Source of the DNA: Dichetophora obliterata
Lineage: Eukaryota; Arthropoda; Insecta; Diptera; Sciomyzidae
DNA length: 64,000 bases
Direction: 5' to 3'
Assembly (NCBI GenBank): GCA_963920525.1
Contig: OY986439.1
Location: 32,743,819 to 32,807,818 of the forward strand
Below are positions 33,577 through 43,843 of the stretch, in pieces. Each line of letters starts with the position of its first letter. Position 1 is the first letter of the stretch. The notes under the pieces are model-generated. The model made no database searches. It was not told where the DNA came from and saw only the letters and a list, made by a program, of their open reading frames with translations. Made by a program: the position numbers and the translations under genes.

Positions 33577-33850
33577 TTTGGTCTTTGATCTGAAAGGAAA
33601 GGGATAGATTATTAGAGGAAGAATTGATTGGAACCATACGTGAATTATCGATTAGGCGAAACAACCGTGAAAAACAATTTTAATTGCTTATAACCGAGGC
33701 TAGTATTATGCCTTAACCTCGTCAAACATTTCCAGCCCTCAGTTGTTTCTGTCCTTTAATTCCACATTTTCCAGAATTAAGTTGTGGATTTTTTGTTTCA
33801 ATAATTCTTAAATGTAGTAAAGAACAAAGAAAGCGAAAAGAACCATGCAC
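33577..33850 (-). mobile_element. SINE body without tRNA head (copy 2)
   Basis: Matches the body of the SINE at 42998-43331 (TTGGAACCATACGTGAATTA, TTAGGCGAAACAAC, TTATGCCTTAACCTCG, CTTTAATTCCACATTTTCCA). The homology stops at GAACCATGC, exactly where the tRNA-like head begins in the other copy. Confidence 0.75.
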
Positions 33851-34647
33851 GATTCGAAACGGAGTCAGTTTGCTCAAGTAGCACTACTTTCAAAGCTCAT
33901 TAGCCAACGTTAATGGGATTTCGACAAACACAAAGTGCACATTCGCAAGTTTTGATGATTTATCTATCGGATAGTAAACAAAACAATTTTAAAAGAGCAT
34001 TCTTTTTGACTTTTGGCCAGCAAATCAGTAAATTTTCTATAGTGTAATGGTTCGTTTTTTTGAAATCTGATACCAAAATAACATTCCTTGTCTTATAAGC
34101 AAAATTAGGACCCGGCAGATGGCGCTGGGGTGAAAATATTAACGAAAATGTAGTCTTTACATGTTAAATCGTTGGTGCGCTTGTTTTTTTATTGCATAAC
34201 TTAGGATTGACTTGACCGATTGAGGTCAAACTTCCACAATATATACGATGGCTTATGCATATCCGATAGGTGGCACTGTTATCAGGCTAAGCAAAATTTA
34301 CACAAGTCATAGAATCAGTACCGGATTTAGGACTAGGGCGGCGAAATATTTTCGTGGCTAATTTATAAAGAAACTCAATATAAATCAATAAACTAGTTTG
34401 ACGAGTTTTGTAAATTGTTGAGCGGCCAAATGTTGAGCGATAAATGTTTAAGAAAAACTAACAAGCAAAAACTTCGCTTACAGGCAATGAATAAAATGTT
34501 GCAGAACACTCGTGCAATCGATTACGTTTTGGGTTACAGAAAGTATTACTTTAATATGGTCATGCCATTGGTGGTAATTTAAAAAAAAATCAGTGAATAA
34601 CGTAATGCAATTGATGCATTTTTGGTCTTTCTGACTTAATATAAGAT
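33851..34647. other. intergenic DNA
   Basis: A stretch at 34110-34280 contains GGCAGATGGCGCTGGGGTGA and GATAGGTGGCAC, which resemble (inverted) pieces of the dispersed repeat at 34648. Otherwise nothing is recognised. Confidence 0.4.
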
Positions 34648-35022
34648 ACTAGCTGAACCCGGTGTGCTTCGCTACTCCCCTCGTTATAAAATAAAATTAA
34701 AAGTATTTATATATTTTTCGCGCCATCGAATTTTCGAAATAAGTCCACCCCAGCGCCACCTACCGTGTCCATTTATACACAAATTATTTTCTTATGATCA
34801 AACAAACATACATTCTGAATTTCAGTTAAATTGGTCCATAAATTCAAATTTTCGATATAAGTCCACCCCAGCGCCACCTATCGGGTCCAAATATAGCCTA
34901 TGTTACACAACGTACCAAGATGAACATTACCTGAAAATTTCATCAAAATCGGCCCAGCCGTTTTGGAGTCCATTTTATCCTATTTATTTGGAGTCCACAC
35001 ATCCTATTTTATATATATAGAT
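34648..35022 (+). repeat. dispersed repeat, ACTAGCTGAACCCGGTGTGC family (copy 2)
   Basis: Same start and end as the copies at 30002-30350 and 52408-52890. It contains two internal units (CACCCCAGCGCCACCTACCG; CACCCCAGCGCCACCTATCG). The inserted piece TTATTTTCTTATGATCAAAC, absent from copy 1, is present. Confidence 0.85.
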
Positions 35023-35559
35023 TATTGAATAAAAAATTAGGGTAATGAATTGAAACATTTTTTAAATGTTTTGTTGAGTGTATTTAAAGGGCGGAATTAT
35101 TATGATGGCAGAAAAATCTAAAAGACGACATAACAATATCTTAGCTTATTTAAATTGTAACTTTAAGTTTTGTGTTCGAAAATTTTTTGTTCATTTAAAA
35201 AGTTTTCTTCAAATATTATTGCAAAAAGATAAAGTTCTGCACCAAAATAAATAATATTTTTCATTTACGTGATCGTTGTGATGTATATCGAAATGAAGAA
35301 ATATCACTGTGAATTTATTTAAGTACTCCTGACAACTTTCGATACAACTTTCGAAGAGGACTGCATAGTTTTATGGAAATGCAAATTGAACTGACTTAAA
35401 TAATTTTTATAACAAATTCAATTGGAAATTATGTTTTGCTGATATAAAAGAGAATGCCGCACTGTCATGGTACAAGCAATATTTTATGGGGTATGCGGTC
35501 TTTAATTGCTAATAAGATGAGAAACATTAAACCAAAAGATCACTCATGATTTAATGAGA
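35023..35559. other. intergenic AT-rich DNA
   Basis: No gene recognised. The last part may be 5' sequence of the retrotransposon that follows. Confidence 0.4.
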
Positions 35560-36590
35560 CTTTAAGGATTGCAGTCATGTCAAATAAGGGAAGCCATTCA
35601 GAATTGGTGTTCCCACAAGAATACTAATAACAAAAGACTTCCCACCGAAGTGAGCAAAAATAGTTGGGTATTTGTTAAAAGAGTAAAGAATCAGACATTG
35701 TCATCGATTCCAACTCTTTTAAAAGATGACGAAATCTTTACTAACTCGGCTGATAAAGCGGACCTATTGGCTGGATTGTTTGCACAAAGTTTCACTCTCT
35801 CGGATAGCATTCAGCCACTGCCCTTTGTTGAGGGTTGATTTTCTGCAATGCAAGAAATTTACTTTCGAACGAGAGCAGTCAAAAGGCTTCTTACAAGTGT
35901 AAACATAAACAAAGCTTCTGGCTCTGATGGAATAACAGCAATTGTTCTTAAAATGTGTGCTTCTTCTCTGGCTCGGCTTTTGCGCAACCTTTCAAACATC
36001 TCCTACATAACAGGAGTATTTCCATCGTGTTGGAAGAGAAGCTCGCAAATGTGCAGCCAGTACCTGAAAATGGCGATGCCATGAACCCTGCAAGCTGCCG
36101 ACCCATTACGATATGCTCTGCGCTTTTCAAAGCTATGGAGAGCGTAATAAAATTTTACATTCTGAACTATCTAGAGCACAACCAACTACTCAGCGATCGT
36201 CTATATGGTTTCCGTAGGGCCTACTGGTGACCTTATAGAGTTCTTAACCAAAAAATGCCACTAATGTGGTCACTTTTTCGGAGAGAACAAGGTTGTTGCT
36301 CTTAATATTTTAAAGGCGTTTGACCGAATGTGGTATAAAGCGCTAGTGTCAAAACTAATTCCATATGGTGTTGGTGGTAACTCCTTTCGATGTACCATCT
36401 GTTCGATTTTTCCTCAAAGACAGAACGATTAGTGCAGTAGTTGGCTGTATTTCGTCCAAATGGTTAGTTCCACTGCTAATCTTGTTTCTGGTTTTTATAA
36501 ACAAATTTCTTTCGTCGACACATACATCCGTTTGTTTGCGGACTTTATTTGTCATTCATACTCATTCAAAAGCGGTGAGTATGAATAAAA
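35560..36590 (+). pseudogene. Jockey-type non-LTR retrotransposon RT, degenerate
   Basis: Reading across several frames gives, in order: NSWVFVKRVKNQ and ADLLAGLFAQSFTLSDS; NINKASGSDGITAIVLKMCA; NPASCRPITICSALFKAMES and LLSDRLYGFRRA; ALNILKAFDRMWY; and FLKDRTISAVVGCISS, then FINKFLSSTHTS and LFADFICHSYSFKSGE. These are the fingers and palm motifs of a Jockey-superfamily reverse transcriptase. The GVPQGSVLSP-type box is deleted and the catalytic FADD reads FADF. There are at least four frame changes. No endonuclease domain is recognised upstream. It is clearly dead. Confidence 0.85.
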
Positions 36591-38245
36591 AATATATTTT
36601 AAATTTTATGTAACTGAATATTATGGTTCTATCTATAGCGCATACTTTTTTTTTTAAAGAAGTCCTTTGAATGGCTAATGGTCAATTCATTGGTTTTTGG
36701 TTTTTTCTATCAAGAGAAAAACTTTGCTAACAAGTCAAGACTAAAATACATTTACAGTCTTATTCTGGTGATTGAAAACTGTAAATTCATTGAGAAGCTA
36801 TTCTTTTATGTACTATTTTTTTTGTCCATGCAGTTGGAAACTTTCAAAACGTTTTGCAATTATTTGTAGAGAATATTTTTCTGATGTTGACAGTTTTGTT
36901 GTGATTTTAACCTATTGAATACGCTGTTCTGCAATCTTTTCCTGGCATTGAAGCGTGCTACATCAGGTGATAAATGTTCTTATCAATGCATACTTTCTTT
37001 TTTTTATCAGAAAAAATATGAGATTTTCTAAGTCTGATAGAACCCACTTTGGGCACATTTTATACTATACAAATAATCAAGAGCGAACATTTGACACGCT
37101 GTATTTCTCCTGCCATGTTAATTATATAACAATAACAACACTGACCTACAGGCATTCTATGGCATCATATGCAAACCACCCCCGCCTCCACAAATGCCAC
37201 ATACATATGTACATGTAAATTAAGTTTTTTACTAAAAATTCTACATATTACTCACCTTATATGTATGTAGCAGCAAATAATTTGGTCAAATTAAATTTTG
37301 TTGATACTATCAACTTAATTTTATTTAGAATGCAAGCCTACTTTGCGGCGGTTAATCCACTTTTGGTTGAAGATTTTTTGAATTTTTTATTTGTGTATGA
37401 TGCACAACTGCGGCCACGATAATGTCTGGACTTGGCACCGTTATATATTTCTTATCTTCTGGGTATTTGCTAATTAAGAAACAAACTTATTAAAAATGGT
37501 GAAATACTTCAGTACAAATAATTAAGCAACAGCAACAACAACAGAGTAATTAATTAACTTTAACATGCAGCAGCGCGCACACGTTTTTCACCTGCCAAGC
37601 TTTTATGATTATGAAAATAGAACGAACAAATTTTTTTACGTAAAAAAAAAAACCATTCGTTGCAGTGGCCGCGTGTAATTTTGCAATTTGAAGAATGACC
37701 TCACTGAATTCAAGTGCTATTGTCCATTGAGTCCACAACAAAAACACTCACACACGCGAATGGAAAAAATATTAAATATATGCTATTGAAAACGACTTCA
37801 GGTGCTCCTATTTTTTCGACGCGGATTTGAAGTCACCTCGTTGTATTTGCTAAGCTCTAATTAAGATATGCAATTATTTACTTCGGCGCTGATTCTATTC
37901 TTCGTAGTTGTTGAATTTTGCCTCCAATTCGTTCTGAATTCCAAAATTAATGAATCGCTTGGTAGAAAATTTGCTGCTATTTATGCGATTTTACGTTTGT
38001 GAACGGTGCGCTGGACTGCGGCGTCTGCTGCATGAGAAAATTCAATTTTGACATTTTGCTGTGTTCAGCTATTTCCTTTGACGTTTGTCTTTGTTTTTGA
38101 CTTTCTTCTGGTATCAGGGCTACAATTACAAAAATATATCGAAGATCATGGCATGATATCAAAAGCATATCCCAGCTGGACAGCTCTATGGTGTAAGAAA
38201 ACAAAGTGACAGCGAATTTTAATTTTTGTTGTAAAAATCCAATAC
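36591..38245. other. intergenic AT-rich DNA
   Basis: I found no gene supported by more than a short frame. TACATACATATGTACATG near 37198-37218 is a simple palindromic stretch. Confidence 0.5.
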
Positions 38246-39015
38246 TTTTTTTTTTTTTTTTTTAGTAATTAGTAACTTTATTCACAACCCATTTTTAAAA
38301 TGTTTACATATAAAATTTTGTTCTATATAATTTATATGGTGTATACGTAAAAAAATTAATTTAGTTTTTGTTGTTAATAACATGCTACTAGAATCCTCAG
38401 ACGGAATATTATTCCGTGTATAAGAGGATATACAATTAAGTTTAAAAGATTAAATAAGCAAATAAATATTTTATATAATTATAAAAATATCACATTTATG
38501 AGATCATGCTTAACTATTTATCTTAGATTCATTATATATATTTTTAATTTTTGTTTAAAGATATTAATATTTCTTGCATTTTTTATTTCATCCGGTAAGG
38601 TATTGTACTGTCTTATTGCGCTGTGCGTCAGACTATTTAGTTGTTTAGTTGTTCTTGCTTGTGGTATGTTGAAGTTGTGCTTATGTCGTGTGTTGTGTTG
38701 ATGAATTGTGTTTCTTGTGGTTAGAACCATGTTTGTTTTAAATATGTTGTTTTTGATTTTGTAAATATATTTACATTTTTCTGCATAGATCAGTTGGTTG
38801 ATGTCCATTTGTTTAGTTGTTTTGTATAGTTCTTTTGTTGAAGTGAATGTGCTTTTATTGAAAAGATCTCTGAGTGATTTGTTCATCAATCTTCCAATTT
38901 GTTCAATCTGAAATTTTGTGCATTGGCTCCAGCTGCATATATTATATCTAATTTTTGACATTATGTGTCCAGTATATATTAGTTTCGCTGCTTTTTCATC
39001 TATTGATCCAAGTTG
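38246..39015 (-). mobile_element. 5'-truncated LINE with poly(A) tail
   Basis: On the minus strand a reading frame (38518-39010) is followed by a 3' UTR, a GAATAAAG signal near 38275-38282 and an 18-A tail (T run at 38246-38263). This is the structure of a retrotransposed LINE 3' end, and the 5' part is missing, as is usual. No target duplication was obvious at the 5' junction near 39015. Confidence 0.8.
38518..39010 (-). pseudogene. C-terminal part of non-LTR retrotransposon ORF2
   Basis: The frame reads IDEKAAKLIYTGHIMSKIRY, continues through KCKYIYKIKNNIF and HNTRHKHNFNIPQARTTKQ, and ends with IRQYNTLPDEIKNARNINIF and a basic tail. This is the region after the polymerase core in CR1/Jockey-like LINE proteins, where 'N-LP-x-EI-K-x-A ... 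FKKKLK' is common. About 160 residues remain intact up to a stop; there is no catalytic YADD because the copy is truncated at its 5' end. The poly(A) tail downstream fixes its direction. Confidence 0.75.
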
Positions 39016-39189
39016 TCAAACCATGCAAAATCAACTTTTCGGTCTCTTTCACTCATTCACTAGTTTGACAGTTGTAGCCACGACCCCAGTTGGCTGTTTC
39101 GTTAAGGCTTCATGGAGTATTCATGAACGAAAATTCCTTATCGCCAACGAAACTTGCGGAGTCGCCCATACAAATCGTGCAGGAAAATT

Positions 39190-39370
39190 TAATTTAAGTG
39201 TCCAAATTTTCGCCGACAAAACTTTCACAGAAAAATGCAAGAAATTTCATTAACAAAAGCAAGAGTAAAATATGTAGTAAATTTCGGCAACGAAACAAAA
39301 TCAAATATATGAAAGAAATTTCTGCAACGAAAATAGGAAGAAAATTTCGCCCACGAAAGCAAGATAAATT
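39190..39370 (+). repeat. degenerate tandem repeat AAATTTCGCCAACGAAA
   Basis: Four or so diverged units of about 45-50 bp with AATTT(C)GCC(A/G)ACGAAAnCAAGA. Possibly a MITE remnant. Confidence 0.4.
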
Positions 39371-39570
39371 TTATTTTTTTTACCTTTATTACAAATTTGA
39401 GTTAGATTGGCGACCTCAGTATAATATTTATTTATTCAAATTTTCGGGCTCAAGGTCTTATTTATAAAATATATAATTAAAAACTTTTAATGTTTTTATA
39501 TATATATATATTTTTTTATAAAAAAAAAACAAATATAAATGTTAAAAACAATTCATATTAATATTTTTAT

Positions 39571-39982
39571 TCGATGTTAACTCTTCGGCAGCTAAAAAAT
39601 AATGAAGTCTATCCGACGTCCATCCGACATGTGCGACGTGTGTAGGGGCAACGAAAAAAGTCCCGTTACTTTATAGCTTTGACACATTTGCATAGGTAAT
39701 CTTGGTTAGCTTTTGTTGTTTAAAATATAGCCATTGGGATGACACACTCAATATTTTTCTTAACTAGTTTAAAAAAATAACGAAAAACATAAAAGCAATG
39801 GGCGAGCGAACAACACTATAGTCGTCAAATTTCAGCGTGTGTTTTGACTAAACGAACTCTAAATATAGTTTATCAGAAAATTAAACTAGAAAAGCGATTT
39901 AAACAAGCTTAAGTCTGCCAATGTGTCACAAGTATAATCGAATTACATGTACATCCGACATGTAGTATCGTTTGAGGGCCCC
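39571..39982. mobile_element. P-like element, short non-autonomous copy 2
   Basis: Starts TCGATGTTAACTCTTCGGC and ends CGTTTGAGGGCCCCT, the same two ends as the element at 1125-2704 read in the opposite direction. It is only 412 bp and has no coding remnant, so it is a deletion derivative. Internal inverted TTTGACACATTTGC / CCAATGTGTCACAAG motifs parallel the subterminal repeats of copy 1. Confidence 0.6.
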
Positions 39983-40258
39983 TATTATTACAAATTTTAT
40001 TCAACAGCTCTAACGTGTTCACAAACACATCGAAATAAAATTGTACTTTCACCAATACATTCATACGTTCTGATGTTATGATAAAAAAGGCATGTTATAA
40101 ATGTTTCTTATCTGGCTCTTTTACTGCCAAAAATATACTGAACTAGCAAACTGAAACAAACCAAAATAAACCAAAATATACTGAAACAATTTTAATTATA
40201 TGTAAATAATATAATAGGGGTTTTTACGATTCAGTGAAATTGCCTGTGCAGTTGAGGA

Positions 40259-40463
40259 CATGGTAGAACTAGACAAGGTAGTGTTAGGGCTGAATGTGCT
40301 CTCTTTCTTAGTGATCATAACTGTCAAACTCAGCCATTTTGGTATTTTTGCTTTCATATTGCATTCTCATTGTTTGCAGATTTTGCATGAGTTGTCAACT
40401 TCGTTTTGACAGTTGCGGTCACCGGCTCTCCGCCCTAACACTACCTTGTCTAATATTGCCATG
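40259..40463. mobile_element. CATGG hAT-like MITE, copy 2 (subfamily A)
   Basis: Starts CATGGTAGAACTAGACAAGG and ends with the complement of CATGGCAATATTAGACAAGG. The target duplication is GTTGAGGA (40251-40258) against GTTGAGAA (40464-40471), one mismatch. The inner TIR GTAGTGTTAGGGC is perfect at both ends. 205 bp. Confidence 0.9.
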
Positions 40464-40630
40464 GTTGAGAACTTGTGCACTTAGCAAAAACAAAATATAC
40501 GTACATCGAAAATCTGCACAAGTGCTTTCCTACTATTGCCTTAGTGCCAGTTTACACTAGCTTCACTAAAACGACTCACCCACCGAATGTCAAATAAAAG
40601 TGAGTCGCAAAAATTTTAAAATGTTTAATA

Positions 40631-40925
40631 CCATTTTTTTTTCTCACGAGCGGCGATGGGTAGTTGTCAAAATTAGCTGTTCATGAAATTAATCAAAGAA
40701 ATGTGAAAAAATAAGCAACGACTTAAACATAGCTAGTCAATCGCAGCAAACTAAAAACATTCCAATAAACTTCGCGAACAAATTTAATGAATCAAAGAAA
40801 AGAAAAAAGTTAAAAATATGCACATAGCTAGTCAAAAGCAGCAAACTGCAACTCCTTTAGCTGTTTTTGACAACTACCAATCGCCAAAAAACTGTCACGG
40901 CTACCTTGTCAAATTATTATACCAT
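40631..40925. mobile_element. CATGG hAT-like MITE, copy 3 (subfamily B)
   Basis: GTTTAATA flanks it (40623-40630 and 40926-40933). The sequence is a reverse-complement relative of 20501-20818 (GGCGATGGGTAGTTGTCAAA, AGCTAGTCAA, GACAACTACCAATCGCC). The left terminal repeat has lost about 35 bp just inside CCAT; the right end CTACCTTGTCAAATTATTAT is intact. Confidence 0.85.
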
Positions 40926-41006
40926 GTTTAATACTCTTGCCTCACTTCATTCACCTTCCCACTTCCTCATCTCTTTTGTGGACGTAGTGTAGTGTAAACT
41001 ATCACT

Positions 41007-41221
41007 CATGGTAGAACTAGTAAAGGTATATGCATTTCAGACTGCTCTCTTTTTCTCAGAGCCAGAATTGTCAAACTTAAGCATTTTGCTATTCTTGCCT
41101 ATTTTTGCTTTCTTATAGCATTCTCATCGTTTTCAGATTTTGTATGAGCTGGCTCCTTCGTTTTGACAGTTGCGGCAGTCTCCCTCTCCGAAATGCATAT
41201 ACCTTCTCTAATTCTGCCATG
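41007..41221. mobile_element. CATGG hAT-like MITE, copy 4 (subfamily A)
   Basis: CATGGTAGAACTAGTAAAGG on the left and the complement of CATGGCAGAATTAGAGAAGG on the right. Perfect duplication CTATCACT (40999-41006, 41222-41229). The inner TIR TATATGCATTTC matches at both ends but differs from copy 2. The interior is homologous to copy 2 (TGCTCTCTTT, TTCGTTTTGACAGTTGCGG). 215 bp. Confidence 0.92.
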
Positions 41222-41464
41222 CTATCACTTAAACTTGAGGACTTGAGCAGTTGTGCACTTGTGTGCATTGAAAAATGTTGACAGAAATGAGAAATTGAGA
41301 AATATTGTGTACATTGAAAACACAATGGCCGCATTCAGCTCAGCCAACTGTTGTTAACTGTAATGGTAGCGCTACCGTAGTAAGCGATGTTTTTCTCTGA
41401 ATGATTTGCTACTCTACACGTCAGAAATTAGATTTTATTCAATTAAGGTCTCTTCGCCCAATAA

Positions 41465-41909
41465 AGGCGAATTTACACATTTCATTAAAAACGATGATAG
41501 TGAATGTTGAACGATGACAGTGAATAAATTTTTAATTTACATTATTCAAAGTGTAAATTTTAAATTTGATGGATGATTCGGTGTTGAATGTCAAAATATA
41601 TTCGTTGGCTGATTAATTTTATTGACGTTTACAAAATTAAATAAATAAAAGCTATTCAGCAATTAAATAAAAAAATATAAACTTTCTGCTTGAAATTATG
41701 TTAACACCTTTCAATTGTGTTTTAGTACGAATGACACATCAGTTCGGTTTGCTTTCACTTTCATCAAAAGTAGGAAGTCCTTCTACTTCTTTCACTGTTC
41801 AATGTGGATGACAATCATCTTCATTTTAAAGATGAAACTCAATTTACATTTTACAAATCAGATGATTCATCCAAAGTGATGGATGATAGTGAATCGTGTA
41901 AATTCGCCT
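41465..41909. mobile_element. MITE, AGGCGAATTTACAC family
   Basis: Ends AGGCGAATTTACAC and GTGTAAATTCGCCT are perfect inverted repeats flanked by TAA on both sides (41462-41464, 41910-41912). Internal GATGATAGTGAAT motifs lie near both ends. A 3-bp TAA duplication fits PIF/Harbinger. 445 bp, non-coding. Confidence 0.8.
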
Positions 41910-41912
41910 TAA

Positions 41913-42997
41913 GGCCCAAGCCTTAATAAGACCCGATTTCTAATACGCATATTTATTGCATTCCCTGCAAAATGATTTTTTGCACGTTTAAACATGTTCA
42001 TATCTGCATCACGATGCAAAAAAAAATACTTCGATTGCGCATCTGTGAAGCGAGTGACAGTCGAACGAAGTCAGCGGTAGCGTCAACAACGTGGTTGATG
42101 TAATATTGTGCTCGCAGTAAAAGTCCGTTATTCTACGAATTAACTATTGCCTATGTCCAGCTTTGAATTAAAAATCAAGAGAGGTATTTTAACGAAAACA
42201 AAAAGGTTAAGTGATCAAATCTAACTGTGGTGTATTCCGAGAAAAACTTGATTAATGAAATTATATTAAAATTATATTGGGCCTTATTTAGACATAGTGG
42301 TCCTAATATGGCAAAAATCAGACCTTTTTAAAACCTTCTGAGCTGGATATATTTTTTACTTTTTCATGCTTTATTTTTATGTTTTTTATGTTTATGTTAT
42401 GTTTAAAAAACCCGTTTCTCTTCTGTCTGGTAAAAACCGTTAGGTTGGCCTTATTTGGGTAACTTACCTTATATCTAATTTTTATGTAAATTTAATTCAA
42501 TTACAAGGGTTTCTCACTTAAATTTGCTTCGGTCTTTCTATGTTTTTATTTTAACAGCGTCAGTAGCAGCACCTGACAGTTCACTCAACAAACGGAAAAT
42601 TATATCTATTAGCAAATTTGCCGCACTAAGAACAAATGGCTGAACAAAAAAAGAATTGTGGGTTAAAAGACACAATTTACCAGCAAATTTACCGCGCATA
42701 AACTGTTGTTATGAAAATGCAGCTATCACTTGAAAATTTTTAATAAAGTAGCATCCAAAAATGTGGTAGATCTACAAGACCGTAGAGCCGACGTGTGTTC
42801 AAAATTAAATTGAACTTTTTATTTGTTATACGTTTATCTTACGGTTGTGAGATAAGATTCTGTTTTTATCTATATTGTTCTTAGCTTCTTTATGTGGTGC
42901 ATCACCAGATGCACACAAAGCCCATACAACATAAATTCACGTGTCATTTGCTACAGCTACCTTGCGTTGCGTTACGCGAACATAATTGGACCATTAC
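41913..42997. other. intergenic AT-rich DNA
   Basis: No supported gene or repeat end. Confidence 0.5.
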
Positions 42998-43331
42998 ACA
43001 AACAAGGTTTGGTCTTTGACCGGAAAGGAAAGGACTTGATTGGAACCATACGTGAATTATTGATTAGGCGAAACAACAGTGAAATACAATTTGAATTGCT
43101 TTTAACCGAGCTAGTGTTATGCCTTAACCTCGGCAAGCATTTCCAGTCCTTAGTTCTTCCTATCCTTTAATTCCACATTTTCCACAATTTAGTTGTGGAT
43201 TTTTAGTTTTTCCAAAATTCTTAAAAGTAGGAAAGAACAAAGAAAGTGAAAAGAACCATGCCCGAGCCTGGATTCAAACCAGGGACCTCTAGGTTGATAG
43301 TCTAGCGCACTCTCCACTGGACTACAAAGGC
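42998..43331 (-). mobile_element. tRNA-derived SINE with intact head
   Basis: A tRNA-like head at 43260-43331 (minus strand) is followed directly by a body of about 260 bp shared with 33577-33850. Pol III A box (TAGTCCAGTGG) and B box (GGTTTGAATCC) are both recognisable in the head. The body ends at about 42998 without a clear A-rich tail in view. Confidence 0.75.
43260..43331 (-). other. tRNA-like head of the SINE
   Basis: Folded as a tRNA: acceptor GCCTTTG/CTCGGGC (four of seven positions pair, plus one G-T), a D arm that pairs poorly, anticodon arm CTAGA-CTATCAA-CCTAG with one A-C mismatch, and T arm CCTGG-TTTGAAT-CCAGG fully paired. The putative anticodon is ATC, an unusual choice for Asp, whose normal anticodon is GTC. 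Mismatches and linkage to a repeated body argue for a SINE head rather than a working tRNA gene. Confidence 0.65.
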
Positions 43332-43409
43332 CGACAAAGTTGCATATTTGTGTACTTCTTTTTATACTAGTTAATTTTGCAACTTGTTGCTATTATAAAT
43401 ATTGAGAAG

Positions 43410-43500
43410 TTACACAAAAGGATTTTTTCCACTAACAAAAACAAAAGTCCGGAAATGATTTTTTAAAAAGACAGAAAAAGAAAAGTCCGAAACTAATTTT
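43410..43500. repeat. partial arm of the AAAAGTCCG inverted-repeat family
   Basis: AAAGTCCGGAAATGATTTTT, then AAAAAGACAGAAAAAG and AAAGTCCGAAACTAATTTTT, resemble the right arm of 31955-32888. Confidence 0.6.
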
Positions 43501-43843
43501 TTTATTGTTGGCGGTGGAATATCTTCAATTTCATCATCAGATTTTGTCACTTTCATATAGTCGTTAAGTCAATAAGCATCTTCTTGAATACTGCAAAATG
43601 AGCCACGCTTACCTTGCAAATTCAAAAAGTCTCTTTTCTTACACAAAACATATACCAACAAAATACACAAAGCACAAGTTACAATAACGTTTATATCTTT
43701 TGACGCAAGCTTTGCTCCGCTTTGAAGCGCGATGCTCCGACAAAGTCAATTCTTCGAATTGCAACACACACAGAAATATTGAAGTCGTAAGTTCAATTCA
43801 AGTTATGAAGTTGAATATGCATGAAAGTCTTCCTAATACAAAT

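Larger units (their letters stand above)
40544..41228. mobile_element. PIF/Harbinger-like MITE with two nested MITEs
   Basis: Ends GTGCCAGTTTACACTA and its near-complement TAGTGTAAACTATCAC, flanked by TTA on both sides (40541-40543, 41229-41231). Copies 3 and 4 of the CATGG MITE lie inside it, the second of these in the terminal bases. Excluding them it is about 160-170 bp. Confidence 0.7.
40216..41284. mobile_element. MITE, AGGGGTATTCAC family (copy 2), interrupted by nested MITEs
   Basis: Its sequence is recognisable in three blocks: 40216-40258 (TTACGATTCAGTG, TGCCTGTGCAGTTGAGGA), 40464-40542 (ACTTGTGCACTTAGCAAAAA, CTGCACAAGTGCTTTC) and 41229-41284 (AAACTTGAGGACTTGAGCAG, GAAAAATGTTGACAG). 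They are separated by the insertions at 40259-40463 and 40544-41228. The right third found in copy 1 is missing. Confidence 0.8.

Noticed and set aside
35948..36230. Overlapping frames on both strands at 35948-36230
   Set aside because: The plus-strand pieces are frames of one degenerate reverse transcriptase; the minus-strand frame is antisense to it.
43260..43331. Functional tRNA gene
   Set aside because: The acceptor stem is partly unpaired, the anticodon stem has a mismatch, the anticodon is atypical, and it is fused to a repeated SINE body.
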